A stretch of DNA of 64,000 nucleotides from Bacillus paralicheniformis. GTDB taxonomy: Bacteria; Bacillota; Bacilli; Bacillales; Bacillaceae. The DNA lies in the NCBI RefSeq assembly GCF_001042485.2, contig NZ_LBMN02000012.1, forward strand, positions 428,630 through 492,629. The letters run 5' to 3'. The notes below the pieces were generated by a model. That model had not been told where the DNA came from. It worked only from the letters and a program-made list of their open reading frames with translations, and searched no databases. The translations under genes and the position numbers were made by a program. The first letter of the stretch is position 1, and the number at the start of each line of letters is the position of its first letter. Of this stretch, positions 38,073 to 46,505 are shown piece by piece.

Positions 38073-40880
38073 TCATCGTTTTGATGATGGAGCATTTTCG
38101 GTTTTTCCGGGACCCGCATTGAAAATCGAATTCGCCAGCAACCGATATTGATGCTGCGGATGATCGTCATTGGTTAGATCGTTAGCGAAAACAGTTAAGT
38201 TCTTGTTGTTATCTTTATACGTGAAAGCCATAATCTTTCCTTTGGCAGCATCATGTCCAGGCCACCAGCCTGCCTTGAAGAAGTGATCTTCATCAGCAAT
38301 CACCGCAAGCACTTTTGCCGTTTTAGGAACAGCGGTAATATAAGAACCAGTGACTGTGTAGAAGTATTCCTGTTTATTGTAAGGAGCTGTAATAGCATGA
38401 TCTTGCATGACATTTGCCAAGAAGACGCCTTCGTATCTCTCCCATTCAGGTCCTTTAAAAGAAAATCCGGGGATCCACTTCTGAACATTCGTCATCCCCA
38501 TGTTTCCAAATGCAATGTAAGGCTTTCCTTTATTAACATATTTAGAAGAGTCGAACGTATTGACAAGCACATCTGCGCCCGCCTGTTCTGGGGTGACGTT
38601 AAAGCCCAGATTTTTCAGTACATATGCCGCTTCACCCAGTGCTCCTACAGTAGAAGCCTTGAGGACTTTGCCGCTTGGTTTCTTATGGCCGGATGCGCTC
38701 ACGTCAAGATAGTACTTGGAAGCCAATGTGGCCAGGTCCTTGTAGGCAACCGCGAAGTCGCCCGCTTGATAGCCTGATCCGCTCTTGGTGAGCATTGTAA
38801 CGGTCTTGCCGGCTGCCAGTAACTCGTTGACTGCCTTTATCGCATCATTGCTTGTGTTCTGGATCAGCACATAAGCTGAGCGTTTTGGCATTTTAGTCCC
38901 CGGAAACGACACGGAGGTGATGGCAGAAGTCTTGCCTTTGAACACCCCGGCATCTCGAATTACATAACGGTCAAAACCTCGCATATCATGGAAATTTTGA
39001 ATCATCTCACCGGCTATCATTTCATAATCAGATACATCTATTCCATCATACAAGACCAAGTTCGCGAGGCCGCGGTTTGCCTGGTGCATGTTTACAATAA
39101 ATGATCCTGCCGGATATGTTTTTCCGTCAACGGTTACCGCTTTTGTTGATCGTTCAATCTTTACGCCGTTGCGAAGGAAGTACTCAACCATCTTATATGT
39201 TTCCAACACATTCTTTTGAATATTTTTATCGACCGGCAGTACGTAATATTCCGGGAAGAAGTTTTGATTGCCCTGCCGCGGTCGGCCGATCTCTTCGTTT
39301 TTGGCGTTGACCAAGTAATGATCGACAGCGCGATCATCGATATTGTCCACGCCGCGCTCGAATATTTTTAATTGGTTCAGAAACAGTTCTTCTTTTTTTT
39401 CCGCTACATATTTTGCAGCTGCCGCAGAACTGTAATACAGAGCTTTGGTAGACTCTTCATTCGACTCGGGCGTTTCCAGCGTGTGACCCATCGCACCGTG
39501 ATACATGGCGAATGCAGCGGTATATGCTGCAGATGCATCATCCCATCCCGAAGCCGTGCCTTTTGACACATAATTTGGATCTTTCGCAGTTTTCCGATGT
39601 TCTTCATAAGGAATGTGATAGTAGTCATACTTCGTATTAGCAATCCCGGCCTCACCCATAGCCTTTGCCTGTTCCACCATGTGGTCAATCAAAAGGTCAT
39701 ACTCAACATTCGGGTTATGAGGCGGAGTAGAAGGCTCAATCAGGAAATTGGCATCGAACCCGTGCATATCTAGAAAAGACAGCGGCGACCACTTCGCGAT
39801 TTGTTCCGTTACGCTGCGCGTTTCAGGCTGGGTTTGATAAGAATTATCCCGGTTCAAATCGAAATCCTCAGCATTGGAACGTGTTGTATGAACCCGGCCA
39901 TCCGGGTTGTCCGTATAAACGAACAGGAAAAAAACATGTTCCAATGCATCGTCTATATTCAACGTTGTCTTGCTTTTCTTGCCATTCGGCAGGACTGTAT
40001 CGTACGTCATGCTCTTATCCAATGCCATTGACTTAAAGTAATTCATGATCGCATCGACGCCAGGCGCTTCATTCGGATGAATATTGTTCAACCAGATCGG
40101 CACCTGATAGTCGCCAAATGCGCCGGATTTAATGTCGGCCTGCAATTTCTTCGGGTCATTGAGCATGGCAGGGTGAGTCACCTTCTGATACTTATCGACA
40201 GCGGCTTTATCTTTGGCAAGCACTGTCAAATAGATATCACGGCCTTCGACCGATTTTCCAATAGAAGTCGTTTTGATATATCTGTTGTTTTTTTGCGCAG
40301 CTTTTGCTGTAACGGCATCGATCTCCGGTTTCAGCTCATCGTAAGTGCGGAAGCTGTCATATGGCGTCATTTTTACGGGAGCATGGGCAACCACTCGTCC
40401 GTTCACTGTTGCCGCCAAATCATATGTGCCCATCAGCGATGCGTATAGCGGACGTTGCAATCGCGGCTCTGACAGGTTGTCTGTATCGTATGGAAGATCG
40501 AAATTGATGTTAGCATGAACCTTGCCGTTGGTCACTTTTACATGGCTAACAGTAATGAAAGGTGCACCGCTGTAATCACGGACCTTATATTTTTTCCATT
40601 GAGACAGCGGTTTGCCGTCATACGTCCAGCTTAAGCTCTTCACATCAACACCTTGCGGAAGCTTAAACGCAGCATGAAGCGTTCGTTTCTCTGTCATCGA
40701 AGCAACATTGTTGTCCAGTTTTAGCTTCTGAGATTTTTTAGTCTTTACTTTTGTCTGCTGACCGGACGCCGTCCCCTTGCCAGTCTGCGCCATAGCAACA
40801 CCGGGGGTTATCGCTCCAAGCAGCATCATAAGCGACAAAACCAAGATCAGATAACACTTTGTGAACGATTTCTTAAACAT
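38073..40880 (-). CDS. Secreted M14-family zinc carboxypeptidase
   Basis: 935 residues from the ATG at 40880, chosen because it begins a good signal peptide (MFKKSFTKCYLILVLSLMM, ending AMA-Q). Zinc site: HPNEAPG (HxxE) near residue 270 and LDMHGFD with its His near 370; DNPDGR is the substrate-binding segment. The C-terminal 400 residues are of unclear fold, with Lys/Gly-rich linkers. Predicted to digest peptides outside the cell. It lies in the accessory part next to the TGS-DUF418 gene. Confidence 0.82.
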   Translation of the reverse strand: MFKKSFTKCYLILVLSLMMLLGAITPGVAMAQTGKGTASGQQTKVKTKKSQKLKLDNNVASMTEKRTLHAAFKLPQGVDVKSLSWTYDGKPLSQWKKYKVRDYSGAPFITVSHVKVTNGKVHANINFDLPYDTDNLSEPRLQRPLYASLMGTYDLAATVNGRVVAHAPVKMTPYDSFRTYDELKPEIDAVTAKAAQKNNRYIKTTSIGKSVEGRDIYLTVLAKDKAAVDKYQKVTHPAMLNDPKKLQADIKSGAFGDYQVPIWLNNIHPNEAPGVDAIMNYFKSMALDKSMTYDTVLPNGKKSKTTLNIDDALEHVFFLFVYTDNPDGRVHTTRSNAEDFDLNRDNSYQTQPETRSVTEQIAKWSPLSFLDMHGFDANFLIEPSTPPHNPNVEYDLLIDHMVEQAKAMGEAGIANTKYDYYHIPYEEHRKTAKDPNYVSKGTASGWDDASAAYTAAFAMYHGAMGHTLETPESNEESTKALYYSSAAAAKYVAEKKEELFLNQLKIFERGVDNIDDRAVDHYLVNAKNEEIGRPRQGNQNFFPEYYVLPVDKNIQKNVLETYKMVEYFLRNGVKIERSTKAVTVDGKTYPAGSFIVNMHQANRGLANLVLYDGIDVSDYEMIAGEMIQNFHDMRGFDRYVIRDAGVFKGKTSAITSVSFPGTKMPKRSAYVLIQNTSNDAIKAVNELLAAGKTVTMLTKSGSGYQAGDFAVAYKDLATLASKYYLDVSASGHKKPSGKVLKASTVGALGEAAYVLKNLGFNVTPEQAGADVLVNTFDSSKYVNKGKPYIAFGNMGMTNVQKWIPGFSFKGPEWERYEGVFLANVMQDHAITAPYNKQEYFYTVTGSYITAVPKTAKVLAVIADEDHFFKAGWWPGHDAAKGKIMAFTYKDNNKNLTVFANDLTNDDHPQHQYRLLANSIFNAGPGKTENAPSSKR

Positions 40881-41101
40881 AGAAAAATGCCATCCCCATT
40901 TCGTGATATTTTCAAATTGCAAACTTGATAAGAGAAAACCATTACAAGAGTGAGGAGTTCTGGCTGCATTTCATTTGCCTGCCTCACACTCTGATTCAGC
41001 ATGCCCTCCTCCTCCGATATCTTCCGGAGCTCCCGACAGGCTAACAGCCTGAAGGAACTGCCTCCTTAGACGGTTTCTTCTGGTAAAATGTTAAAGACCG
41101 C
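40881..41101. other. Leader region before the M14 peptidase gene
   Basis: No gene. On the minus strand it has small hairpins (CAGGCTGTTAGCCTG) and a GGAGGAGGAGGGC in front of an ATG at about 41004 that opens a 44-codon frame out of phase with the peptidase. Could be a regulatory leader. Confidence 0.35.
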
Positions 41102-42427
41102 CTACCTGGATGTCGTCGTTCCCGTGACGGGTCCCAAGGTGCTGAAGACCCGGTCAAAGCGGCGCATCGCTGTCTCAAGCGGACCGGCAGGAAGCCGTGC
41201 AATCAGCCACCCTGTCACCGTCACCATGGCCGCGACGAACAGATCACTGAATGGAATGGCCCCGGCATCATACTTGGCCCCCGAGATTTCAAGAGTCCAT
41301 ATAACAACAAACTGAGCTGCATACATCGTCAACGCCACACGTCCGACTCCCGCGAACGGCTTTAACACGGCAGAGTTTTTCGGCGGCACGAGACATACCG
41401 ATCCAAGCACCAGAAAGGCAACCCCAAGCCCCAGCATCGTCTGGAAAGTTGACGCACTGTGCGGAGCAATCGAAAGAAGATTGTGCCACAACGGCGGTGC
41501 CACGTTGTGCGGCCAGATTGCATACTGATCCGGCTCAGCGCCGGCGGTGCCTTGAACACTTACGAGCCACTCTTCGAATGAACGGCTCAGCCCCGGAAGA
41601 ACGAAAGTGCCCAAAACTTTAGAGACGATAACCATGATTGTGCCGCTGCCCACTAGCGAGAGTGCGGTCCGCATCCTGGTCAAATCGAAGCGCCCGATTG
41701 CCATACCGGCGACAAAAGCGGGTGCAAGTGCGAGCGCCGACATCGGGCCGCCTGCCATATCACCAAGTAAGTATGCTTTCGAAAGGACGCTGCCTCCGAG
41801 AATCATCAGCGGCGGGCTCACTGCAAGCAAAACAGCTGCTGTTGTAACTAACACACGTGTCGAACGACGAATCAGTACCAACGCCAGCACAAACAGTGCC
41901 GCATAAGCTGGCAAAATCACCCCGAACGGAGTATTCAGCATGATGAGAAGGTATCCTATAATATCGATAAATACCGCGCGGGCAAGCATCCGCGTCCGAA
42001 ATGCGGCCGGCTCCATTCCTCGATCCAACATGCGCCCGGCCATGATCGAATAGGAGATGCCGCCGCAAAGCACAAATAGAAGCGTCGTATTCCCGGAAAC
42101 GATTGAACCGTTCGTTTCGTTCAAGGCGAAGTGCTGCAAATACATCCCGATGACCGCCAGCCCCCGAGCTGCATCAAGTGCCACAATACGCCCTGTCCCC
42201 CGCGCTTTTTCACGCTTGAACTTCTGACCTTCAGCCGAGTCCCGGGTGACAATTTCAACGAGCGCACCGTCCTGAAGCGGAGTTGATAAATCTACAAGCT
42301 TTCCGTTTAATTTACCTGCAACCGCATTTTCCAGGCCACAGCTAATAGAAGCAGCGACATCTTCAATGCTTGCTTCCTCCTCAAATTCTCTGACGGACCC
42401 GTCAGGCAATTTAATGCGAATTGACAA
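41102..42427 (-). CDS. TGS domain fused to a DUF418-like polytopic membrane protein
   Basis: 441 residues from a TTG at 42427, 7 nt after AGGAGG. Residues 1-65 form a TGS domain very like the N-terminus of Bacillus ThrS (IKLPDGSVREFE, then AGKLNGKLVDLSTPL). Residues about 78-441 have ten or so membrane helices with RIVALDAARGLAVIGMYLQH at the start and GPLETAMRRFDRVF at the end, as in DUF418 proteins. The two parts differ in base composition: the TGS part is near the local average, the membrane part is visibly GC-richer. No synthetase catalytic core. Function unknown. Confidence 0.75.
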   Translation of the reverse strand: MSIRIKLPDGSVREFEEEASIEDVAASISCGLENAVAGKLNGKLVDLSTPLQDGALVEIVTRDSAEGQKFKREKARGTGRIVALDAARGLAVIGMYLQHFALNETNGSIVSGNTTLLFVLCGGISYSIMAGRMLDRGMEPAAFRTRMLARAVFIDIIGYLLIMLNTPFGVILPAYAALFVLALVLIRRSTRVLVTTAAVLLAVSPPLMILGGSVLSKAYLLGDMAGGPMSALALAPAFVAGMAIGRFDLTRMRTALSLVGSGTIMVIVSKVLGTFVLPGLSRSFEEWLVSVQGTAGAEPDQYAIWPHNVAPPLWHNLLSIAPHSASTFQTMLGLGVAFLVLGSVCLVPPKNSAVLKPFAGVGRVALTMYAAQFVVIWTLEISGAKYDAGAIPFSDLFVAAMVTVTGWLIARLPAGPLETAMRRFDRVFSTLGPVTGTTTSR

Positions 42428-42748
42428 CTGTATTCCTCCTCAAAAAATTAATCCTTTACGTGTTCCATTGTTCCTTTGTCTATATCTGGATGAGATCTGG
42501 CTGTATTCAATATAGCGGGCAGATGTCGCTAAAGTTTGATCAACTTGTAAACAAAACGTAAAAAGGCGATCGGAGGATCGGGACATATCATTGCATAAAG
42601 AAAAGCACCTTGCTGATGACAAGGTGCCTTATTCTCACTAAAATGTGATGATTTGATTGGATGAATTTCAATGGTGCTGAATGAAGAATGAGAGTGCGGA
42701 CAACAACAATTGATCATTGTGTTTATTTTGGCGGTTTTCCGCTTTGTT
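42428..42748. other. Upstream region of the TGS-DUF418 gene
   Basis: No gene over 320 bases. I looked for a T-box (the AGGGTGGNACCGCG core) in front of a ThrS-like start and found none. The stretch holds a minus-strand terminator at 42599-42630. Confidence 0.5.
42599..42630 (-). terminator. Minus-strand terminator with no gene left upstream
   Basis: GCACCTTG / CAAGGTGC stem followed by TTTTCTTT. The gene it served is gone; it may once have ended the tRNA operon or an element gene. Confidence 0.7.
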
Positions 42749-42857
42749 GAGGAATAAACAAAAAGAGCGTTTCTTTTATATGGAACGCTCTTTCGTCGTT
42801 TGGCAATACGGTTTTCAGCGATATCGGTGGTCAGGGTCGAATATACCCAGAGAACCA
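42749..42857 (-). repeat. Decayed copy of the tRNA-Leu 3' end plus terminator (old attachment site)
   Basis: Aligns over about 110 bases with 46055-46165: a terminator-like stem (AAAGAGCGTTTC / GGAACGCTCTTT), TCGTTTGGCAATAC, then GATATCGGTGGTCAGGGTCGAA, a mutated form of the tRNA-Leu(CAA) 3' end. It marks the left edge of an earlier insertion in the same tRNA gene. Confidence 0.75.
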
Positions 42858-43111
42858 TTGATATTTCAAGGTTTTTGTCTGCCTTTGTGCAAAATTTGCG
42901 CGAAAAATTTTAAATTGCTAATAATGCGGACCGTACATATTCAAAGATTGATATGATGAAAATTCCAACGCAAGGGGCGAAGAAAAATGAGTATCAACAC
43001 AATCGTTCTGCTTTATACAAGTCGTCCAAGATTTTGGCATAGGTTCGTTTTCAAACTAAAATAATTCTTTCACCAAAAAGGCAGGCCAACAAATGACCTG
43101 CCCAAACACAA

Positions 43112-43240
43112 TTATGTTGCGAGCCTAGATGCCACAGAAAATTCTGCATGTTGTTGTTCAACAGATGTGTGAATGGAAGCGTCCGACACGACCAACAAGC
43201 CCAATGCAAGGGTCAGCGAAAGAAACAGCTTAGATTTCAT
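43112..43240 (-). CDS. Phr-type signal peptide precursor
   Basis: 42 residues: MKSKLFLSLTLALGLLVVS signal part, then an acidic/polar stretch, ending in SVASRLAT. Phr precursors have just this design and release a C-terminal or near C-terminal penta/hexapeptide; ASRLAT or SRLAT would be the candidate here. The ATG overlaps the end of the rap remnant (TATGAAATCTAA), as in intact rap-phr pairs. The mature peptide would be secreted and re-imported to inhibit a Rap protein. Confidence 0.8.
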   Translation of the reverse strand: MKSKLFLSLTLALGLLVVSDASIHTSVEQQHAEFSVASRLAT

Positions 43241-43587
43241 ACAGAAAGTCGCCCCTTTTGATTTGTTTCTGAGCCTGCACCATCTGATCATAAAAAAAAT
43301 ATGGAATCATTTGGCCGCTCATTCCTAGTATAGAATAGAGCTGCTTCTAATGCCAGTTCCTCAAGATAGGGGTAACCACGACTATCCCGTAATGGTTTCA
43401 TTGTTTCTAGTACCTCTGACTTATTAGCTGATTTTATATACAGTACTTCTAAAACGTCCAACAGACACAGGAATAATTCATCTTCAAATACCCGCGCACT
43501 TTCAAGCGCCTTTTCATAAAATTTTCGTCCTTCAATATTTTCGTTATTTCGAAAGTGAATTAAAGCCAAATCATAATAAGCCTTCAG
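43230..43587 (-). pseudogene. rap remnant: 5'-truncated and frameshifted aspartyl-phosphate phosphatase
   Basis: The C-terminal third of a Rap protein with TPR units (AYYDLALIHFRNNENIEGRK, FYEKALESARVFEDE). The frame breaks at a run of eight T (minus strand, 43292-43299). With seven, it would continue as FFYDQMVQAQKQIKRGDFLY and end EI, the standard Rap C-terminus. The 5' two-thirds are missing; at about 43582-43588 the sequence switches to the antisense start of the LXG gene. Confidence 0.82.
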
Positions 43588-45240
43588 GCGCTGCACCATG
43601 CAATTGATCAAACGCTGGAACAATTAAAACAACAATCAGACGAATTCGATAAAGTTAAAAAGGCCGTTGAGGGGATCACATCACTTGATGATGATTTAAA
43701 AGGAAAAGGCGGCGACGCGATCCGCGCCTTTTACGAGGAATGTCACACCCCTTTTCTGCGGTTCTATGACACTTTCATAGAGGAATACAGTTCCACGCTG
43801 AAGAAAATGAAAAGCGCGTTGAATTCCCTGGAACCCAACCATAACGGATTTATTTCACAGCCCTTTCTCGAACACGAACTGGAGAATGGCTTAAATGCGG
43901 CTGATCGAACAACAAAACATTTGGTTTCCAAGACCAACGCGACGATCGCAAAAGTCAGCCATATCGTTGATTTACCGGATTTAAATGACAGCGGTTTTCA
44001 TGAACAGAATCAGAAAGCGTTAAAGGAAATCAGCACGACCCTTGAAAAGCTGCATGCGTTTGACCGCGAACAGACAAACGCGCTCAAAACGGCTGAAAAC
44101 GATCTTGAGACGATGCAGAGATACATGGCGCGGCTCGAAAAGATGTATACCGGGCCCAAAATTGAAATCACCAGTTATCAAAAAGGCGCGATTTTAAAGC
44201 CGGATGAGATGGATACCTTAAGTGGAAATCAAGAAACAGCGATGGGTGCCATGTTGAAAAAAGTCGGAGACAAAGAAGATGCTGACATTAACACTCTCGC
44301 CAATCCAGATCGATTAAAAAAATTGGCGACACAAGTGTCCAAAAAAGTGTATACTGACGAGGAATTAGAAAACCTGAGTGAAAAAGAATTAGAAAAACTA
44401 AAAAAGGTTTATAAATATGTGAATGGTCATAAATACTGTTATTATTTAGATGGTAAATATGTCGTCGGCATACAGTTGGTTGACGATCCTCCTGAAGAGG
44501 ATAAAGAAGTAAGTGATTTAGATAAATATGCAAGATTTGGATTGGAGCTCTTAGGTGAAAGTGATTTTGAACGAGCTGCATTGGGATATGATCCTGATAC
44601 ATACAAAAAACTTTCGTTCCTTGAGCGGTTGGAGGCCGCTGCTAATATAACGCCTCCATTGAGGATTGTCAAATGGATTCGCAAGGGAGATAAGCTAGCA
44701 AAAGTTTCGAAGGTGGATAAAGGAGCTAAAACAGTTAAAGATGTTAACAAAGGTGAAAAGAAAGCCAGCAAAAAATCATCAGGTGAAACTATTAAAGACG
44801 GTAGTCATATAACTAAAAACGGGAAATTGAAACCGAATGCGAAATATCAAGCTGGAGAATACAAATATGTATATAAAACCGACAAAGACGGAAGGATTAA
44901 AGAGTTTCAAGCCGATGATTTAAAATTAACAGAACGAGACAAAAGACTACCCCACAATTCAAAAACGCCTGGCAAACAACCTGGTGATCATGCCGGACAC
45001 TTAGCTGCCGATAGATTTGGTGGCTCTCCTGAATTAGACAATCTCGTTTCGCAGTCCAGTAACGTTAACCAGAGTAAATACAAGAGATTAGAAAACAAAT
45101 GGGCTAAAGCGATATCTGAAAAGAAAAAAGTAGCCGTTAATGTTAAAATTAATTATGATGGGAACAATCCTAGACCAAAGAGTTTTGACATAAAATACAG
45201 TATAGATGGTAACTTGAAGAAAGTAACTTTAGAGAACTAG
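43585..45240 (+). CDS. 5'-truncated LXG-type toxin with C-terminal DNA/RNA non-specific endonuclease
   Basis: The frame is open from 43564. LXG homology begins at about 43585 (LQALHHAIDQTLEQL) but lacks the usual first residues (MKxLDV), and the first ATG in frame is at 43807. DLKGKGGDAI has the LXG signature. Coiled helices follow, then a Lys-rich linker near 300-330, and an Endonuclea_NS_2 nuclease with HAGHLAADRFGGSPELDNLVSQ and NVNQSKYKRLENKW near the end. Such proteins leave by the type VII (Yuk/ESX) pathway and kill neighbours. With the start lost, secretion or expression is doubtful. The immunity gene follows 10 nt later. Confidence 0.85.
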   Translation, partial: QALHHAIDQTLEQLKQQSDEFDKVKKAVEGITSLDDDLKGKGGDAIRAFYEECHTPFLRFYDTFIEEYSSTLKKMKSALNSLEPNHNGFISQPFLEHELENGLNAADRTTKHLVSKTNATIAKVSHIVDLPDLNDSGFHEQNQKALKEISTTLEKLHAFDREQTNALKTAENDLETMQRYMARLEKMYTGPKIEITSYQKGAILKPDEMDTLSGNQETAMGAMLKKVGDKEDADINTLANPDRLKKLATQVSKKVYTDEELENLSEKELEKLKKVYKYVNGHKYCYYLDGKYVVGIQLVDDPPEEDKEVSDLDKYARFGLELLGESDFERAALGYDPDTYKKLSFLERLEAAANITPPLRIVKWIRKGDKLAKVSKVDKGAKTVKDVNKGEKKASKKSSGETIKDGSHITKNGKLKPNAKYQAGEYKYVYKTDKDGRIKEFQADDLKLTERDKRLPHNSKTPGKQPGDHAGHLAADRFGGSPELDNLVSQSSNVNQSKYKRLENKWAKAISEKKKVAVNVKINYDGNNPRPKSFDIKYSIDGNLKKVTLEN

Positions 45241-45250
45241 GAGTGGTTAT

Positions 45251-45712
45251 ATGACTAAAACATTTGAAGATTATTTATCTGAATTACAAACAGATATGGT
45301 CGCCATTTGTCTTGAGTATGTCGAAAATCAGGCTGATGCCATTTATATTTATTGCTCATATGAACCTGACATGTATTCCTTTGATGTATTTTATAAAATA
45401 AATGGTAAGTTGGTTTACAAGCACAAACTTAACGACGCGGTAAAAGAGAATGAAAAATACGATACATCGGAAAATCGTCAAGAAGCTGTTTTAGATATCG
45501 GGTTAAAAAATTTAAAGGAAATCCATAAGGTATGTACTGAATTTGGTCAGGAGATGCCAACAGAAATAAAGTTAATTTACAATGTTAAACAAAACAGTTT
45601 GAAAGGCAATTACAGATATGATTTAGTTTATTCAAATGATGACGAACTGTTACCCGATGATATTTTTGACTCATGGTTTGAAGAAATGAAGAAGTTAGAT
45701 GCAGAAAAGTAA
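45251..45712 (+). CDS. DUF600 (YezG-like) immunity protein for the LXG nuclease
   Basis: 153 acidic residues with a plain ribosome site; 10 nt after the toxin stop. Resembles YezG, the antitoxin of B. subtilis YeeF, an LXG nuclease. It ends DSWFEEMKKLDAEK, as do others of that family. Intact, so it could protect the cell from sister toxins even though the local toxin is damaged. Confidence 0.82.
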   Translation: MTKTFEDYLSELQTDMVAICLEYVENQADAIYIYCSYEPDMYSFDVFYKINGKLVYKHKLNDAVKENEKYDTSENRQEAVLDIGLKNLKEIHKVCTEFGQEMPTEIKLIYNVKQNSLKGNYRYDLVYSNDDELLPDDIFDSWFEEMKKLDAEK

Positions 45713-45780
45713 GCTGTTTAGCATAGAATTAAATTATAAGCAGCAATCAATACCGATACTTGGAATAAAATTTAATTTAT

Positions 45781-45806
45781 AGACGCCGATTTTGCGTCTT
45801 TTTTAG
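45781..45806 (+). terminator. Terminator of the LXG/immunity transcript
   Basis: AGACGC / GCGTCT stem followed by TTTTTT. Confidence 0.75.
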
Positions 45807-45814
45807 GAATGTAA

Positions 45815-45867
45815 AATAAACTGTGTGAGTAAAAGAGCGGACACAACTTTTACTTACACAGTTTATT
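45815..45867. repeat. 21-bp inverted repeat
   Basis: Arms AATAAACTGTGTGAGTAAAAG and CTTTTACTTACACAGTTTATT match at 20 of 21 positions around an 11-nt loop. No T-run on the plus strand, so not an ordinary terminator. Confidence 0.7.
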
Positions 45868-45908
45868 TCGAGAGAATAAGATAGCATTATATGCTCCTCT
45901 GTCATCGA

Positions 45909-46031
45909 CTAGGGGTCGCCAGATACATTTTGCTCCTGTAAGAGTTTCTGCACCTTATTAAGCTCATTTCGATAATATCTCACGGTATGTTCTCGCAGCT
46001 TCCAGAGCTCGCAGTCCTTAAGAAAAAATTC
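45909..46031 (-). pseudogene. Tyrosine recombinase N-terminal remnant
   Basis: Minus-strand frame of 40 residues reading EFFLKDCELWKLREHTVRYY and on to QEQNVSGDP then stop. This is the SAM-like core-binding domain of phage-type integrases. It is too short to act and has no start codon. Position next to the tRNA-Leu repeat fits the integrase of a former element. Confidence 0.65.
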
Positions 46032-46062
46032 TTACGGTCTTGTTCCAAGATAAAGAATAAAT

Positions 46063-46096
46063 AAAAAGAGCGTTCCTTTGTAAGGAACGCTCTTTC
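46063..46096 (-). terminator. Terminator after the displaced tRNA-Leu 3' end
   Basis: 12-bp perfect stem AAAGAGCGTTCC / GGAACGCTCTTT with T-run on the minus strand. Before the 16-kb insertion it would have ended the tRNA operon. Confidence 0.8.
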
Positions 46097-46114
46097 ATCG
46101 TTTGGCAATACAAT

Positions 46115-46179
46115 GTTTAGTGATACCGGTGGTCGGGGTCGAACCGACACTCCCGAAGGAACACGATTTTGAGTCGTGC
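46115..46179 (-). repeat. attL: 65-bp direct repeat with the displaced tRNA-Leu(CAA) 3' part
   Basis: Identical to 62214-62278 over 65 bases. It includes the tRNA 3' end from the anticodon stem onward (46124-46179) but not the 5' part, so it is not a working tRNA. Confidence 0.92.
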
Positions 46180-46203
46180 AAAAACCTCATAGTTCCTCCG
46201 AAA

Positions 46204-46232
46204 GGCACACGGTCATTTATTCCGAACGTTTA
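46204..46232. repeat. Left arm-type site of the element
   Basis: GGCACACGGTCATTT then ACGTTTA 22 nt from its start; the same layout occurs at 62128-62155, in the same orientation. Confidence 0.55.
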
Positions 46233-46321
46233 GACGTTAGTTTAGCGCACTATCACTTTCCTTATCGCCTATGATACCTAAACTTCTGCGGTATGGCAAG
46301 CGTTGCTATGCGTAAATTAAC

Positions 46322-46356
46322 GAAAAAAAACGCCCCATACGATTAAGGACAGGGCG
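46322..46356 (-). terminator. Terminator after the SHOCT fragment
   Basis: CGCCC..GGGCG stem followed by TTTTTTTT on the minus strand. Confidence 0.7.
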
Positions 46357-46361
46357 GTATG

Positions 46362-46505
46362 TTATTTCGCTTCGAGTATTTCCCGTTTTTTCTTCTCGTA
46401 TTCCTCTTCCGTTATGGCTCCCGATTCTTTTAGCGCGACCCATTTCATAAGCTCGTCGGCATCGCTCGTCGTAGACGCAGGCGAAGAGGACTGGCGCTGA
46501 TAAAC
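46362..46505 (-). pseudogene. C-terminal SHOCT-domain fragment
   Basis: Frame reads QSSSPASTTSDADELMKWVA then LKESGAITEEEYEKKKREIL, a SHOCT oligomerisation motif after a Ser/Thr linker. An ATG at 46448 could make only 28 residues. It overlaps the end of the Dit fragment in another frame, so the joint near 46500 looks like a deletion scar. Confidence 0.6.

Larger units (their letters stand above)
45713..46114. other. Gene-free stretch between LXG immunity gene and the attachment site
   Basis: Holds a terminator (45781-45806), a 21-bp inverted repeat (45815-45867), an integrase remnant (45909-46031) and a terminator (46063-46096), each listed separately. Confidence 0.7.

Noticed and set aside
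41004..41012. Small frame with strong ribosome site before the M14 peptidase
   Set aside because: 44 codons out of phase with the peptidase and not protein-like; kept only as a possible leader.
42428..42640. T-box leader before the ThrS-like TGS start
   Set aside because: The T-box core (AGGGTGGNACCGCG) and specifier loop could not be found; only a simple terminator remains.
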